Shown here: piece after piece, positions 19,759 to 30,234 of the stretch
How positions within the stretch are numbered: the first letter of the stretch is position 1
Layout of the letters: every line of letters begins with the position of its first letter
Source of the DNA: Myxococcaceae bacterium JPH2
GTDB lineage: Bacteria > Myxococcota > Myxococcia > Myxococcales > Myxococcaceae
Assembly (NCBI GenBank): GCA_016458225.1
Contig: JAEMGR010000026.1
Location: forward strand, 62,001 to 126,000
Reading direction: 5' to 3'
Length of the DNA: 64,000 bases
The notes under the pieces: generated by a model
Told to the model about the DNA's origin: nothing
The model's database searches: none
Seen by the model: the letters and a program-made list of their open reading frames with translations, nothing else
Made by a program: the position numbers and the translations under genes

Positions 19759-20670
19759 ATGAAGGACAAGGTCACCATCCATACGCTGAAGCGCTTCAAG
19801 CAGATCGGTCAGAAGATCTGCATGGTCACCGCTTACGACGCCACCTTCGCCCGCATCCTCGACGATGCCGGCGCGGACGTGCTGCTCGTCGGTGACTCGC
19901 TGGGCATGGTCATTCAGGGGCACGACTCCACGCTGCCCGTCACCATGGACCAGATGGTGTACCACTGCGCGGCCGTGTCCCGCGGTGCGCGCCGGGCCCA
20001 CGTGGTGGGCGACCTCCCGTTCATGAGCTACCAGGTGTCGCCGCAGGAAGCGGTGCGCAACGCCGGGCGGCTGGTGTCCGAGGGCGGCGTGGGCAGCATC
20101 AAGCTGGAGGGCGGCGCCGAGTTCGCCGACACCGTGCGCGCCATCGTCCGGGCCAGCATCCCCGTCATGGGACACCTGGGGCTCACGCCGCAGTCCGTGC
20201 ACCGCATGGGCGGCTATGTCGTCCAGGGCCGTGACGAGGACGCCGCGCGCAAGCTGCTGGAGGACGCGCTCGCGCTCGAAGAGGCTGGTGCGTATTCGCT
20301 GGTTCTGGAGGGCGTGCCGCTGGAGGTTGCGCGCACCATCACCCAGAGCCTGAAGATTCCGGTCATCGGCATCGGCGCGGGGCGCTACTGCGATGGCCAG
20401 GTGCTCGTTTGCTACGACCTGCTGGGCATGAACCCGGACTTCAAGCCCAAGTTCGTCAAGCGCTTCGCCAACCTGTACGGCGCCATCACCGAGGCCACGG
20501 GCACGTTCTTCTCCGAGGTGCGGCAGGGCACGTTCCCGGATGAGGATCACTCGTTCAAGGCGAACAAGAACATCCGCCTCGTCGCCAGCCTCCCCGGCAA
20601 CACCGGGGTGGAAGACACCGCGGAGGCCTCCGGCGAGAAGGTCGGGCCCATCTACGGGGCGCCGGTCTAG
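19759..20670 (+). CDS. panB: 3-methyl-2-oxobutanoate hydroxymethyltransferase PanB
   Basis: The 303-residue TIM-barrel enzyme makes ketopantoate from ketoisovalerate and 5,10-methylene-THF, the first step of pantothenate synthesis. Visible motifs are [19 protein letters not shown], the Mg-binding [16 protein letters not shown], and [11 protein letters not shown]. It is somewhat longer than E. coli PanB (264 residues); the extra part is a charged C-terminal tail ([12 protein letters not shown]). AGGAGGTGA precedes the ATG. panC starts 2 nt after the stop. Confidence 0.97.
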   Translation: MKDKVTIHTLKRFKQIGQKICMVTAYDATFARILDDAGADVLLVGDSLGMVIQGHDSTLPVTMDQMVYHCAAVSRGARRAHVVGDLPFMSYQVSPQEAVRNAGRLVSEGGVGSIKLEGGAEFADTVRAIVRASIPVMGHLGLTPQSVHRMGGYVVQGRDEDAARKLLEDALALEEAGAYSLVLEGVPLEVARTITQSLKIPVIGIGAGRYCDGQVLVCYDLLGMNPDFKPKFVKRFANLYGAITEATGTFFSEVRQGTFPDEDHSFKANKNIRLVASLPGNTGVEDTAEASGEKVGPIYGAPV

Positions 20671-20672
20671 CC

Positions 20673-21527
20673 ATGGCTCCCCTCGTCCTGCGCACCGTGG
20701 CGGAGGTGAAGTCGTGGGCCGCCGCTCACCACCGCGAAGGCCGTCGCATCGCCCTGGTCCCCACCATGGGCTTCTTGCACGAGGGCCATCTGTCCCTGAT
20801 GCGCGAGGGACGCCGGCGCGCGGACGTGGTGGCCACCTCCATCTTCGTCAACCCGACGCAGTTCGGTCCCAACGAGGACCTGAGCCGCTACCCGCGTGAC
20901 TTCGATGGAGACCTGAGCCGCTGCGCCAGTGCAGGCGTGGAGGCCGTCTTCGCCCCGGAGCCCGGCGAGATGTATCCGCCGGGCTACCAGACCTACGTGG
21001 AAGTGACGGACGTCAGCCAGGGCCTGTGTGGCGCCCGTCGCCCGGGACACTTCCGCGGCGTGGCGACCATCGTCGCGCGGCTGTTCACCCTGTTCCGTCC
21101 CCAGGTGGCCCTGTTCGGCGAGAAGGACTACCAGCAGCTCCAGGTCATCAAGGCGCTCAACCGCGACCTGTACCTGGATGTGGACATCGTCGGGATGCCG
21201 ACGGTGCGCGAGGCGGATGGGCTGGCCATGAGCAGCCGGAACGCCTACTTGTCCGCCGAGCAGCGGCAGCGGGCGCTGGCCCTGTCCCGGGGACTCCGGG
21301 CGGCTCAGGCCCTCTACGCTTCGGGGACGCATGAGGTCCCGGCGCTGGTGGAGGCCGTCCGTCGCGAGCTGCGGGCGGCGGACCTTCGAGAAGACTATGT
21401 GGAAGTGATGGACGCGGAGCGGCTGGTGCCCCTGTCCACGGTCGCGCCGGGCCAGGCGGCGCGCGTGCTGGTGGCCGCCTTCAGTGGTGCCACGCGGCTC
21501 ATCGACAACATGCCCCTGGGCGGATAG
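20673..21527 (+). CDS. panC: Pantoate--beta-alanine ligase PanC
   Basis: The 284-residue enzyme condenses pantoate and beta-alanine with ATP, the last step of pantothenate synthesis. The HxGH nucleotide-binding motif is PTMGFLHEGHLSLM, and the KMSKS-like loop is LAMSSRNAYLS; FGEKDYQQLQ is also conserved. It follows panB with a 2-nt gap, so the two are translationally linked, and smpB follows after 16 nt. Confidence 0.97.
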   Translation: MAPLVLRTVAEVKSWAAAHHREGRRIALVPTMGFLHEGHLSLMREGRRRADVVATSIFVNPTQFGPNEDLSRYPRDFDGDLSRCASAGVEAVFAPEPGEMYPPGYQTYVEVTDVSQGLCGARRPGHFRGVATIVARLFTLFRPQVALFGEKDYQQLQVIKALNRDLYLDVDIVGMPTVREADGLAMSSRNAYLSAEQRQRALALSRGLRAAQALYASGTHEVPALVEAVRRELRAADLREDYVEVMDAERLVPLSTVAPGQAARVLVAAFSGATRLIDNMPLGG

Positions 21528-21543
21528 GAGACGCGAGCACGGT

Positions 21544-22029
21544 ATGGCGGGTGGAAAGTCGAAGGGGCTGGGCAGCGAGCCCGGAGTCAAAATCATCGCC
21601 GAGAACCGGCGTGCGCGCTTCGACTACACCGTGGATGAAAAGGTGGAGGCCGGGCTGGAGCTGACCGGGAGCGAGGTGAAGGCGCTCCGAGACGGGACGG
21701 CCAACCTGGCGGACGCCTATGCATTGCCGAAGGGCGCCGAGCTGTTCCTGCTCAACGCCCACATCGGCTCCTACAAGGCGGCCAGCGTCTTTGACCACCT
21801 GCCCACGCGAGGTCGCAAGGTGCTGATGCACCGCGCGGAGATCGATCGCTGGACAGCGAAGGTGCGCGAGCGCGGTTATTCCATCATCCCGCTTGTGCTG
21901 TACTTCAAGAAGGGGCGCGCCAAGGTGGAGCTGGGCCTGTGTCGTGGCAAGACGCACGATGACCGGCGGCAGGACATCAAGGAACGGGAGACGAAGCGGG
22001 AGTTGGATCGGGCCATGCGCCGACGGTGA
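21544..22029 (+). CDS. smpB: SsrA-binding protein SmpB
   Basis: The 161-residue protein binds the tRNA-like domain of tmRNA and delivers it to stalled ribosomes. The oligonucleotide-binding core is clear: IIAENRRARFDY, LELTGSEVKALRDG, RGRKVLMHRAEI, and the basic C-terminal tail GKTHDDRRQDIKERE that forms a helix in the mRNA channel. I chose the ATG of MAGGKSKG; the frame runs 20 codons upstream into panC. The tmRNA gene itself is in this window at 60.6 kb. The sspB-like gene starts 37 nt downstream. Confidence 0.97.
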   Translation: MAGGKSKGLGSEPGVKIIAENRRARFDYTVDEKVEAGLELTGSEVKALRDGTANLADAYALPKGAELFLLNAHIGSYKAASVFDHLPTRGRKVLMHRAEIDRWTAKVRERGYSIIPLVLYFKKGRAKVELGLCRGKTHDDRRQDIKERETKRELDRAMRRR

Positions 22030-22066
22030 GACACACGCCCGAAATACTTCCCGCCGAACAAGCCGG

Positions 22067-22582
22067 ATGGACAAGAAGGTTCTCGACAAGAAGGAGCGGC
22101 TGCTGGCCGCGCTCGACCAGGGGATGGTGATGATCCGCCTGGATGCGCGCCGTCCCGGCGTGCTCGTGCCCCCGTCGCTGAGAGGCGAGGCCGACGTGCG
22201 GCTGAACCTCTCCTACCGCTTCGACCCGCCCGACCTCGCGGTGGGAGAGTGGGGCATTCGCTCCACGCTCAGCTTCGCGGGTTCTCGCTTCACCGTGGCG
22301 GTCCCCTGGTCCGCGCTGTTTGAAATCTCCAGCCACGTGACGCGCGAGTCGTGGCTGTACCCCGACGACCTCCCGCCCGAGCTCTTCGCCCAGCCGCCGA
22401 TGACGGCCGCGCGGCCTCCGATGCCCGTGCCGGTGCCCGTGGCCTCCGAGCGCCCGCGCCCGTTCCTCCGCGACGTGTCGAGCGAGCGGAGCGACGAGCC
22501 GCCCGTGAGTCCAGTGAGCCCCGAAGGGCCTCGCGACGAGCCGCCCACGCCGCGTCGCGGTCACCTGCGCGTCGTGAAGTAG
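22067..22582 (+). CDS. SspB-like ClpXP adaptor protein
   Basis: The 171-residue protein fits the SspB family. Residues 1-100 form the beta-rich substrate-binding part: PGVLVPPSLRGEADVRLNLS, STLSFAGSRFTVAVPWSALF. A flexible Pro/Glu-rich linker follows, ending in PRRGHLRVVK, which is very close to the ClpX-docking tail of E. coli SspB (ends LRVVK). SspB captures ssrA-tagged proteins and tethers them to ClpX. Lying just after smpB, in the same direction, it supports the call strongly. The ATG of MDKKVLDK is the first start after smpB that gives family-like sequence. ClpX and ClpP are not in the window. Confidence 0.85.
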   Translation: MDKKVLDKKERLLAALDQGMVMIRLDARRPGVLVPPSLRGEADVRLNLSYRFDPPDLAVGEWGIRSTLSFAGSRFTVAVPWSALFEISSHVTRESWLYPDDLPPELFAQPPMTAARPPMPVPVPVASERPRPFLRDVSSERSDEPPVSPVSPEGPRDEPPTPRRGHLRVVK

Positions 22583-22589
22583 CCTGTCT

Positions 22590-23354
22590 TCAGCGCTGGA
22601 GCCGGACGTTGAGGTCCACCGGCTCCGCGCCCGTGAACGTCCCCTTCCACGTGCGGTAGCCCTTGAGCTTGAGCTGCACGGGGATGGGATGGTCCGGGTA
22701 GACGTTGTCCATCATCAGCGGCGTCGTGCCCACGGACACGCCATCCACCAGCACGGTGGCGCCGTCCGGCTCGCTGCGAATGGTCAGCATGGGGTTGCCG
22801 CCGCCGCGCATCGCTTTCTCCACCTGCAAGTGGAGGCGCTGCCACAGCCACGCGCCAGTTCCCGCGAGCAGGGCTGCGATGCAGAGCGCGACCACGAGCC
22901 CGCCCCAGCGGCGTCGCGTTCGCGCGGGTGCGGTCGGGTCCACGTCCCAGGTGCTCTCGGGGCGAGGCGCCCGGGCCTCCAGCTCCAGCGCGCCACCCGG
23001 CGTATCGAGCACGCTCCGGTCCGTTGACTCCGCCCGCGTCGCGCGGTGGTCCTCCGCGAGCAGCAGGGGCTCGTCGGCGGGCGGAGGGGGCAGGGGCGCG
23101 GTGGCCGCGGACTTCAGGGCGAACGCGGCGGAATGAGGGCGCGCGCCGCAGCGGGCACACGGGCCCTCTTCCGAGTCACGCGCGGCGCCGCAGTGTGAGC
23201 AGGGACGCAGCAGCGCTCCACTCGCGCTGAGCGCGGGGCCTCCCGGCACGGGCTCCCACGCGGGTTCGCCGTCATCCGCCAGGGGCGAGCTGCCCGGCGC
23301 GTCGTCGTGAGCTGCGTCCGAAGGAGACGAGGGCTGCCGGTTCCGAGGCGTCAC
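22590..23354 (-). CDS. Zinc-ribbon, membrane-anchored PEGA-domain protein
   Basis: The 254-residue protein has a zinc ribbon CSHCGAARDSEEGPCARCGA (C-x2-C-x10-C-x2-C) near residue 45, a disordered middle part, one membrane helix (WGGLVVALCIAALLAGTGAW) and a C-terminal PEGA domain (IRSEPDGATVLVDGVSVG, then KLKGYRTWKGTF). PEGA domains are thought to bind surface or envelope components. I use the GTG at VTPRNRQ because GGAG lies 8 nt upstream; a GTG 9 nt earlier is possible. It starts 20 nt after the DUF971 gene stop and ends 7 nt from the convergent sspB-like gene. Confidence 0.8.
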   Translation of the reverse strand: MTPRNRQPSSPSDAAHDDAPGSSPLADDGEPAWEPVPGGPALSASGALLRPCSHCGAARDSEEGPCARCGARPHSAAFALKSAATAPLPPPPADEPLLLAEDHRATRAESTDRSVLDTPGGALELEARAPRPESTWDVDPTAPARTRRRWGGLVVALCIAALLAGTGAWLWQRLHLQVEKAMRGGGNPMLTIRSEPDGATVLVDGVSVGTTPLMMDNVYPDHPIPVQLKLKGYRTWKGTFTGAEPVDLNVRLQR

Positions 23355-23374
23355 GCGAGACACTCCGTGGCGTT

Positions 23375-23716
23375 TCAGCTCTGGGGCTGGGTGATGTCGC
23401 GCAGGTGCTGCCAGGGATAGATGCCGGTGTTGTGCTGGTCGCTGAAGACGAAGGCCAGCGCGTAGTTGCCCACCGGCTGGATTTGCAGCACGCGCAGGTC
23501 CGCCGGCACCTTCGCCGGGTCCAGCGTGCGTTTGTTCGTCCACTCGTCCACGCACGCGGCGCAGGGACACTGCTGGCGCAGCACCTGCGCGGTGGCGGTC
23601 GTCTGCACTCCGTCATCCCAGGTGAGCGTCAGGCGCTGGGCATCCGGCGACAGCCGGGCGTCCGTGGCGGTGACGGGCTTGGGGGCGGGCTTGATGCGGT
23701 CCCAGAAGCTGCTCAA
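23375..23716 (-). CDS. DUF971 family protein
   Basis: The 113-residue protein matches the DUF971 (gamma-butyrobetaine hydroxylase N-terminal-like) fold: LTLTWDDGVQTTATAQVLRQ, CPCAACVDEWT and QPVGNYALAFVFSDQHNTGIY with YPWQHLRDI. Two cysteines in CPCAAC could bind metal. Relatives are linked to iron-sulfur cluster assembly or quinone metabolism in other bacteria; the role here is unknown. It is upstream of the PEGA gene on the same strand. Confidence 0.9.
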   Translation of the reverse strand: MSSFWDRIKPAPKPVTATDARLSPDAQRLTLTWDDGVQTTATAQVLRQQCPCAACVDEWTNKRTLDPAKVPADLRVLQIQPVGNYALAFVFSDQHNTGIYPWQHLRDITQPQS

Positions 23717-23799
23717 CGGTCCACCTTCCGAAGTCTCGACAGCGAGGAGACCTCCCTACCATTCTTCCGGCCCAGGTGGGGCGCAAGCCCTCGGGGGCG

Positions 23800-25512
23800 C
23801 TACGAGGCCAGCTTGACGGGCAGTCGGTGTCCCTCCAGCCGGACGCCCTTCTTCCCCAGCACCCGCCGCAGCGCGAGCACGACCTGCGGATCCAACTGGG
23901 CGCCGCTGAGGTTGTCGAGAATCTCCATGGCCTTCTCGAGCGGCATGGCCTTCTGGTACGGGCGCGTGGAGGTGCACGCGTCGAAGGTGTCCGCGCACGC
24001 CACGATGCGCGCGAGCAGCGGGATGTCCTCGCCCTTCATGCGGTCGGGATAGCCGGTGCCGTCCCAGCGCTCGTGGTGGTGCCGCACGCACGCGCGCACC
24101 GCGCCCAGGAAGCTCACCGGCCCGATGATGGCGTCCCCGATGGACGGGTGCTCGCGCATGATGGCCATCTCCTGGTCCGTCAGCCGCGACTGCTTGCAGA
24201 GGATGGACTCCACGATGCCAATCTTGCCGATGTCGTGGAGGATGCCGCCGTACTGGAGCTGGCGCAGCTCGCGCTCCGTCAGGCTCATCTCCCGGCCAAT
24301 CTCCACCGCCACGTCGCCCACGCGCTGACTGTGGCCGCGCGTATACGCGTCCTTCGAGTCGATGGAGTTGGCCAGCGCGACGATGGTCTCCAGGTAGCCC
24401 TTCTCCAGGCTCTCGTAGAGGCCGCGGTTCTCCAGGTCGTAGGCCATGAGCTGCTTGCTCATGTAGTTGAACGTCTGGGCCAGCTCCCCCAGCTCGTTCT
24501 TCTGGCGGATGTCCACCTCCACGCCGAACTTGCCGTGCGCCAGCTCCAAGGCTCCGGCGATGAAGCCCTTCAAGGGACGCGTCAGGGTGCGCGAGAACAC
24601 GGCCGCCAGCGCGAGCGCCACGCCCAGCGCGCCGCCCAGGCCCACCAGGATGCGGCGCTCCATGGTCTCCACCTGCCGGTACGCGTGCTCCACGGGCTGC
24701 TCGGACACGATGGCCCAGCCCGCCTCGGGCAGCACCGTGTACGCGGCCACCACCGCGTCGCGGCCCTCGCCGAAGTTGCCCACATGGAACAGCTCCGTGT
24801 CCGGCGAGCCCGCCAGTTGCTTCAGCAGGTGCGCCACCGGACTGCGGCGAGACACGTCATCGCCCACGCGCCCGAGGTCACCGCCGCCGGTGATGAGGTG
24901 CCCGTGTCGGTCCGCCAGGTACGCGAAGCCCGTGCTGCCCACGCGCTCCTGCGCCAGCATCTGTCGCAGGTTGGAGAGTGTGATGTCCGCGGCGATGTAG
25001 CCCTGGAGTGGCTCGCCCACCGGGAAGGCCAGCGTCACCACCGGCCCGCCGCCGCCCGCGGGCATCACCACGTCGGAGAAGCGCAGGTCCGTGGGCTCGG
25101 TGTCGAGCAGGGCGCGAGCGCGCTCCTCGTGCTCGGCCACGGCGCTGGGAGACACATCGTGCACCGCGAAGGCCTGCAGTCCGGGCAGCCGCTGCTTGTC
25201 CGCGCCGAACGCGGTGATGGCGAGCACCTCCGCGCGCTGGGTCAACACCGAGGCGATGTGCGAGCGCTGGGCGTCGCGAGGCAGCTCGAAGAACCCCCCC
25301 GGCACGCGGGCGAGCCCCATGACCAGCTGCGCGGGCTCATCGAGGAAGTTCTCGGCCTTCAGGCGCAGCTGCTTCACGCGCTCCTGGGCCAGCTCCTGCG
25401 CGTCGCGCACGAGCAGCTCGCGCGTGTCCGTGACCGAGAGGTAGCCCACCATCATCGTGGGCACGATGGCCGCCACCGACATCAAGAGGAGAATGGCTTT
25501 GAACAGGCGCAC
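23800..25512 (-). CDS. Membrane HD-GYP protein (sensor - HAMP - HD-GYP), probable c-di-GMP phosphodiesterase
   Basis: The 570-residue protein has an N-terminal membrane helix (residues 5-28), a periplasmic sensor of dCache type (about 35-285), a second helix (GLGGALGVALALAAVF), a HAMP linker (about 305-360) and an HD-GYP domain. The metal ligands HDIGKIGI (near residue 426) and the signature HHERWDGTGYP are intact, so hydrolysis of cyclic di-GMP is expected. The ligand sensed outside is unknown. It is followed upstream in the same direction by the LysM-like and FecR genes, 21 nt apart. Confidence 0.92.
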   Translation of the reverse strand: MRLFKAILLLMSVAAIVPTMMVGYLSVTDTRELLVRDAQELAQERVKQLRLKAENFLDEPAQLVMGLARVPGGFFELPRDAQRSHIASVLTQRAEVLAITAFGADKQRLPGLQAFAVHDVSPSAVAEHEERARALLDTEPTDLRFSDVVMPAGGGGPVVTLAFPVGEPLQGYIAADITLSNLRQMLAQERVGSTGFAYLADRHGHLITGGGDLGRVGDDVSRRSPVAHLLKQLAGSPDTELFHVGNFGEGRDAVVAAYTVLPEAGWAIVSEQPVEHAYRQVETMERRILVGLGGALGVALALAAVFSRTLTRPLKGFIAGALELAHGKFGVEVDIRQKNELGELAQTFNYMSKQLMAYDLENRGLYESLEKGYLETIVALANSIDSKDAYTRGHSQRVGDVAVEIGREMSLTERELRQLQYGGILHDIGKIGIVESILCKQSRLTDQEMAIMREHPSIGDAIIGPVSFLGAVRACVRHHHERWDGTGYPDRMKGEDIPLLARIVACADTFDACTSTRPYQKAMPLEKAMEILDNLSGAQLDPQVVLALRRVLGKKGVRLEGHRLPVKLAS

Positions 25513-25533
25513 GGCGGGGCTCCTCGCAAAGGG

Positions 25534-26436
25534 CTACTTCTGCCAGCCCTGCTTCACCTTCACGTTGAGCTCGAGCGTGTTCGCGGCCAGCTCGAAATGC
25601 CGTGCCACTGAGGGCCCCGACCTCCCCCGCGCCGGACTCAGCGCCCGCACCGTCCAGCGGTAACGCCCGGCGGGCAGTCCAGGCAACACGAGTTGCAACG
25701 CCGTCACCGCCTGCTTCACCACGGGCGCCCCGCCGCGTCGGAGCGCGGGCTCCGCGAGGACCTCCACCTCGTACTCGTCCGCACCCTCCACGGCCGCCCA
25801 AGCCAACGTCACGGGCCCGAGCAGCCCTTGCTCCGGACGGAACGCGAGACGTCGGTTGTCGGCGGGCTGCGAGGGCTCGGGCGCCTCGGGCGGCTCGGGA
25901 ACGCTGGTGCCCTGCCGCACGAGGACGCGCTCGCCCTGCGTCACCGCCCGGCTGGTGTTCTTCGCCTCCACGGTGACGGGCGGCCCTTGGCGATTGATGA
26001 TGGTGGTGCTGCCCCCATCGCCTCCCACCTCGACGGTGAAGTTGGAGGGCTGGGGCGGGTTGAGCAGCGCCCACACCTCGTCCGCCATCCGGATGGCCTC
26101 GCTGTAGCGCGCGCGCTGGAAGTGGGCCTCGGCGTCCTTCAGGCGCGCCTCGGCCTGACTCCGCCGCGCTTCATCCTGTGTGCCCTGCACGGCGGTGCGC
26201 GATATCTCCAGCGCCTTGAGGGCCGTCTGCCGGTCGGCTCCGGGCACCTTCAGCGGGGTGCCTGCGGGCACCGAGTCCGAGGTGAGCTGGTTGAGGGCCT
26301 TGAGTTCGCTGGCGCTCCCTCCGTCCAGGGCGCGCGCGGCCACCTCGTCGAGCGTCTCATGCTCGCGGACCACCACCGTCGAGGTGGGCGCGGGGGCGGC
26401 TCCCAGCCAGGCGGTGAGCAAGAGGGCGGCCTTCAT
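25534..26436 (-). CDS. Secreted protein with LysM-like N-terminus and fibronectin-like C-terminus
   Basis: The 300-residue protein carries a signal peptide (MKAALLLTAWLGAAPA), then a LysM-like module (VREHETLDEVAARAL... VPAGTPLKVPG, residues 22-70), a helical TPR-like stretch (DEARRSQAEARLKDAEAHFQ) and a C-terminal beta-rich domain (LAWAAVEGADEYEVEV, LPAGRYRWTVRALSP) like a fibronectin type III fold. Envelope binding is inferred. The ATG overlaps the FecR gene stop as ATGA, so the two are translationally coupled. Confidence 0.82.
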   Translation of the reverse strand: MKAALLLTAWLGAAPAPTSTVVVREHETLDEVAARALDGGSASELKALNQLTSDSVPAGTPLKVPGADRQTALKALEISRTAVQGTQDEARRSQAEARLKDAEAHFQRARYSEAIRMADEVWALLNPPQPSNFTVEVGGDGGSTTIINRQGPPVTVEAKNTSRAVTQGERVLVRQGTSVPEPPEAPEPSQPADNRRLAFRPEQGLLGPVTLAWAAVEGADEYEVEVLAEPALRRGGAPVVKQAVTALQLVLPGLPAGRYRWTVRALSPARGRSGPSVARHFELAANTLELNVKVKQGWQK

Positions 26437-26888
26437 TGGAATTCAATCTTCCTCCCGGCGCGCACCGTGGCGGCCGGCGTGGTGACGGACAGGGACTGGG
26501 TCGCGGGTTGCTCCAGTGAGGCGTCGATTCGGCCTCGAAGGACGGTGACGTCCGTTCGGAGCTTGGTCTCGGCGATGCCAATCAGCGAGTCGCCCCCGAG
26601 GTGCACGGTGCTTCCGCTGGCGAACACGACCTGGGCGCCCGCGCCCGCTTCTGTTCGCACCTTGTCATTCTCGTACAGCGCCTGCCCGTCGCGGGCGGCG
26701 CTCCACTCGTCGGCGCTGGCCCGCTTGATTTGGACCTCGCCCTTGAGCTCACGCAGGTGCGCTCGCGCCACGGGGGCGGGCGCGGGCGCGGAGACGGACG
26801 CGGACGGCTTGTCCTCGGCGGTACAGCCGGGCGTCAGGGCCGGGAGCGCGAGCGCGAACAACATGGGGAGCCAGCGTCGTCCGTTCAC
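26433..26888 (-). CDS. FecR-domain protein, probable secreted or lipoprotein
   Basis: The protein of about 151 residues begins with a signal-like helix (LPMLFALALPALTPGC) whose cysteine could be lipidated, although the lipobox is imperfect. The remainder is a FecR domain: LRELKGEVQIKR, DKVRTEAGAGAQVVFASGST, and VTTPAATVRAGRKIEF. In FecR proteins of this type the domain is a beta-solenoid likely used for protein contacts. The start is uncertain: I used the GTG of VNGRRWLP; an upstream ATG adds 22 residues. It shares ATGA with the LysM-like gene. Confidence 0.8.
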   Translation of the reverse strand: MNGRRWLPMLFALALPALTPGCTAEDKPSASVSAPAPAPVARAHLRELKGEVQIKRASADEWSAARDGQALYENDKVRTEAGAGAQVVFASGSTVHLGGDSLIGIAETKLRTDVTVLRGRIDASLEQPATQSLSVTTPAATVRAGRKIEFQ

Positions 26889-26955
26889 GAGGGGAAAGTT
26901 CCGGAGGCCACAGTGTAGCCAGGACAGGCCGGGATGGGGGGCCGGACCGGACACC

Positions 26956-27759
26956 TTAGTCCAGCCGACGGTGCTGGAGGCACGGCAGGTTGCGTCGAAT
27001 GCGCCCCAGCAGCTCCGGGTCCACCGGCGCCACGGCCAGCCCCTCGCCCTCCGAGGCCCGCGCGGTGACGAGCCCCCACGGGTCCACCACCATCGCGTGG
27101 CCGTAGGTCATCCGGTTGGCCGAGTGCTTGCCACCCTGCGCGGGCGCCAGCACGTACGCCTGGTTCTCGATGGCGCGCGCACGCAGGAGGACCTCCCAGT
27201 GGTCCTTTCCGGTCATGAGGGTGAACGCGGCGGGCACGGCCAGCAGGGTGGCCCCGTCGCGGGAGTGGCGGCGGTACAGCTCCGGGAAGCGCAGGTCGTA
27301 GCAGACACTCATGCCCAATCGACCCACCTCCGTGTCGGCGACCACGACCTCGGTGCCCGGCGCCACGGCGGCGGACTCCTGATAGGTGGCTCCATCACCC
27401 ACATCCACGTCGAACAGGTGCATCTTCCGGTAGACCGCCAGCCGCTCGCCGCCCGGGCCGAACAGGACGCTGGTGTTGTAGAGCCGACCGCCGGGAGCGC
27501 CGGTCTCCAGCACGGAGCCCGCCAGGAGGGTGACCTTCCGGGCCCGGGCCAGCTCCGCCATGCGGCTGAGCGTGGGCCCGTCGAGGGACTCGGCGGCGCC
27601 CGGACGCTCAGGCTCGGGGCCCATCCAGGCGAAGTTCTCCGGCAGACCGACCAGGCGGGCTCCCAGGTCGACGGCTTGATTGACGAGGCGGGTGGCGGTC
27701 TCGAGGTTGTGGACCTTGTCCGCGGTGGACACCATCTGGGCGGCGGCGACGAGGTGCAT
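26956..27759 (-). CDS. Carbon-nitrogen hydrolase (nitrilase superfamily, Nit1/Nit2-like)
   Basis: The 267-residue enzyme has the Glu-Lys-Cys triad: LPENFAWMG, YRKMHLFDVDV and MSVCYDLRFPELYRR. The YRKxHLFD and CYDxRFPE context is closest to the Nit1/Nit2 branch, which hydrolyses deaminated glutathione or omega-amides; the substrate is inferred. The ATG of MHLVAAAQM is the natural start; the frame is open 44 codons upstream. It is divergent from rimP across a 206-nt region that carries an apparent terminator hairpin. Confidence 0.93.
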   Translation of the reverse strand: MHLVAAAQMVSTADKVHNLETATRLVNQAVDLGARLVGLPENFAWMGPEPERPGAAESLDGPTLSRMAELARARKVTLLAGSVLETGAPGGRLYNTSVLFGPGGERLAVYRKMHLFDVDVGDGATYQESAAVAPGTEVVVADTEVGRLGMSVCYDLRFPELYRRHSRDGATLLAVPAAFTLMTGKDHWEVLLRARAIENQAYVLAPAQGGKHSANRMTYGHAMVVDPWGLVTARASEGEGLAVAPVDPELLGRIRRNLPCLQHRRLD

Positions 27760-27912
27760 GGGGACGTTATATCTCCCTGCACACGCGTAAACCCCCGGGA
27801 ATCCTCGCGCGGCGATGGCGAGGTGCGGGAAGGCGAGGTGCGTCCTTCCTTTACACCCCGAGGGAGCGTGTGTTACGGACGCCCCCGACATTTTTCGACG
27901 CAGTTCCTTTCG

Positions 27913-27947
27913 AAAAGTGGGCCGCCGTGCCCGCTTTTTGCGTTTTT
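27913..27947 (+). terminator. Intrinsic terminator/attenuator just upstream of rimP-nusA-infB
   Basis: AAAAGTGGGC pairs with GCCCGCTTTT (10 bp, one G-U) around CGCCGT, followed by TTTTTGCGTTTTT. The hairpin ends 28 nt before the rimP ATG. No plus-strand gene lies upstream for several kilobases, so it can act only on transcripts begun in the rimP leader. The CTTTCGAAAAG overlapping its 5' arm can form a small alternative hairpin. On the minus strand the structure also has a four-T run. Confidence 0.65.
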
Positions 27948-27965
27948 GGAGACACGCTTCCCGGT

Positions 27966-28451
27966 ATGGAGTCGAAGAACCTCAAGCAGACGGTGGAGGA
28001 GCGAGCCCTCGCGGCGCTCGATCCCATCGTCGCGGCCGAAGGCCTGGAGCTGGTGGACCTGGAGTTTGTCCGCGAGCGCGAAGGCTGGGTGCTTCGTCTC
28101 TTCATCGACAAACCGGGCGGGCGGGTGGGTCTGGACGAGTGCAGCCAGGTGTCGCGCGCCGTGGATCCGGTGCTCGATGTGGAGGACTTCATCCCCCACG
28201 AGTACAGCCTGGAAGTGTCCAGCCCCGGGGTGAACCGGCCCTTGAGCAAGCCGGCGCACTTCGAGCGGGTGAAGGGCCAGAAGATCAAGGTGAAGACCTT
28301 CGGCCCCCTGGGCGAGCCTCCACGCAAGAACTTCACCGGCACGCTCACCGAGGTGGCGGCCGACGCCATCTCAGTGGACGTTGAAGGGGCGGGAAGCTTC
28401 CGCATCGCCTTCAAGGACATCGCCAAGGCCCATCTGGAGTTCGAGTTCTAG
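27966..28451 (+). CDS. rimP: Ribosome maturation factor RimP
   Basis: The 161-residue protein, usual RimP length, acts in late 30S subunit assembly. Conserved parts are GLELVDLEFVREREGWVLRL, FIDKPGGRVGLDECSQVSRA, YSLEVSSPGVNRPL, and the C-terminal Sm-like barrel (FTGTLTEVAADAISV). The ATG of MESKNLKQTVEE is chosen; the frame is open 32 codons upstream across the terminator hairpin, which argues against the longer form. nusA begins 62 nt downstream, the classic order. Confidence 0.96.
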   Translation: MESKNLKQTVEERALAALDPIVAAEGLELVDLEFVREREGWVLRLFIDKPGGRVGLDECSQVSRAVDPVLDVEDFIPHEYSLEVSSPGVNRPLSKPAHFERVKGQKIKVKTFGPLGEPPRKNFTGTLTEVAADAISVDVEGAGSFRIAFKDIAKAHLEFEF

Positions 28452-28513
28452 ACGTCGACATACAGGGCGCCCCGTTCGTGCCGGGGCACCCGTGGACCCT
28501 TTCGGAGAAGACC

Positions 28514-30217
<1,704 letters not shown>

Positions 30218-30234
30218 GCTAGGAGGAAGGGGCG

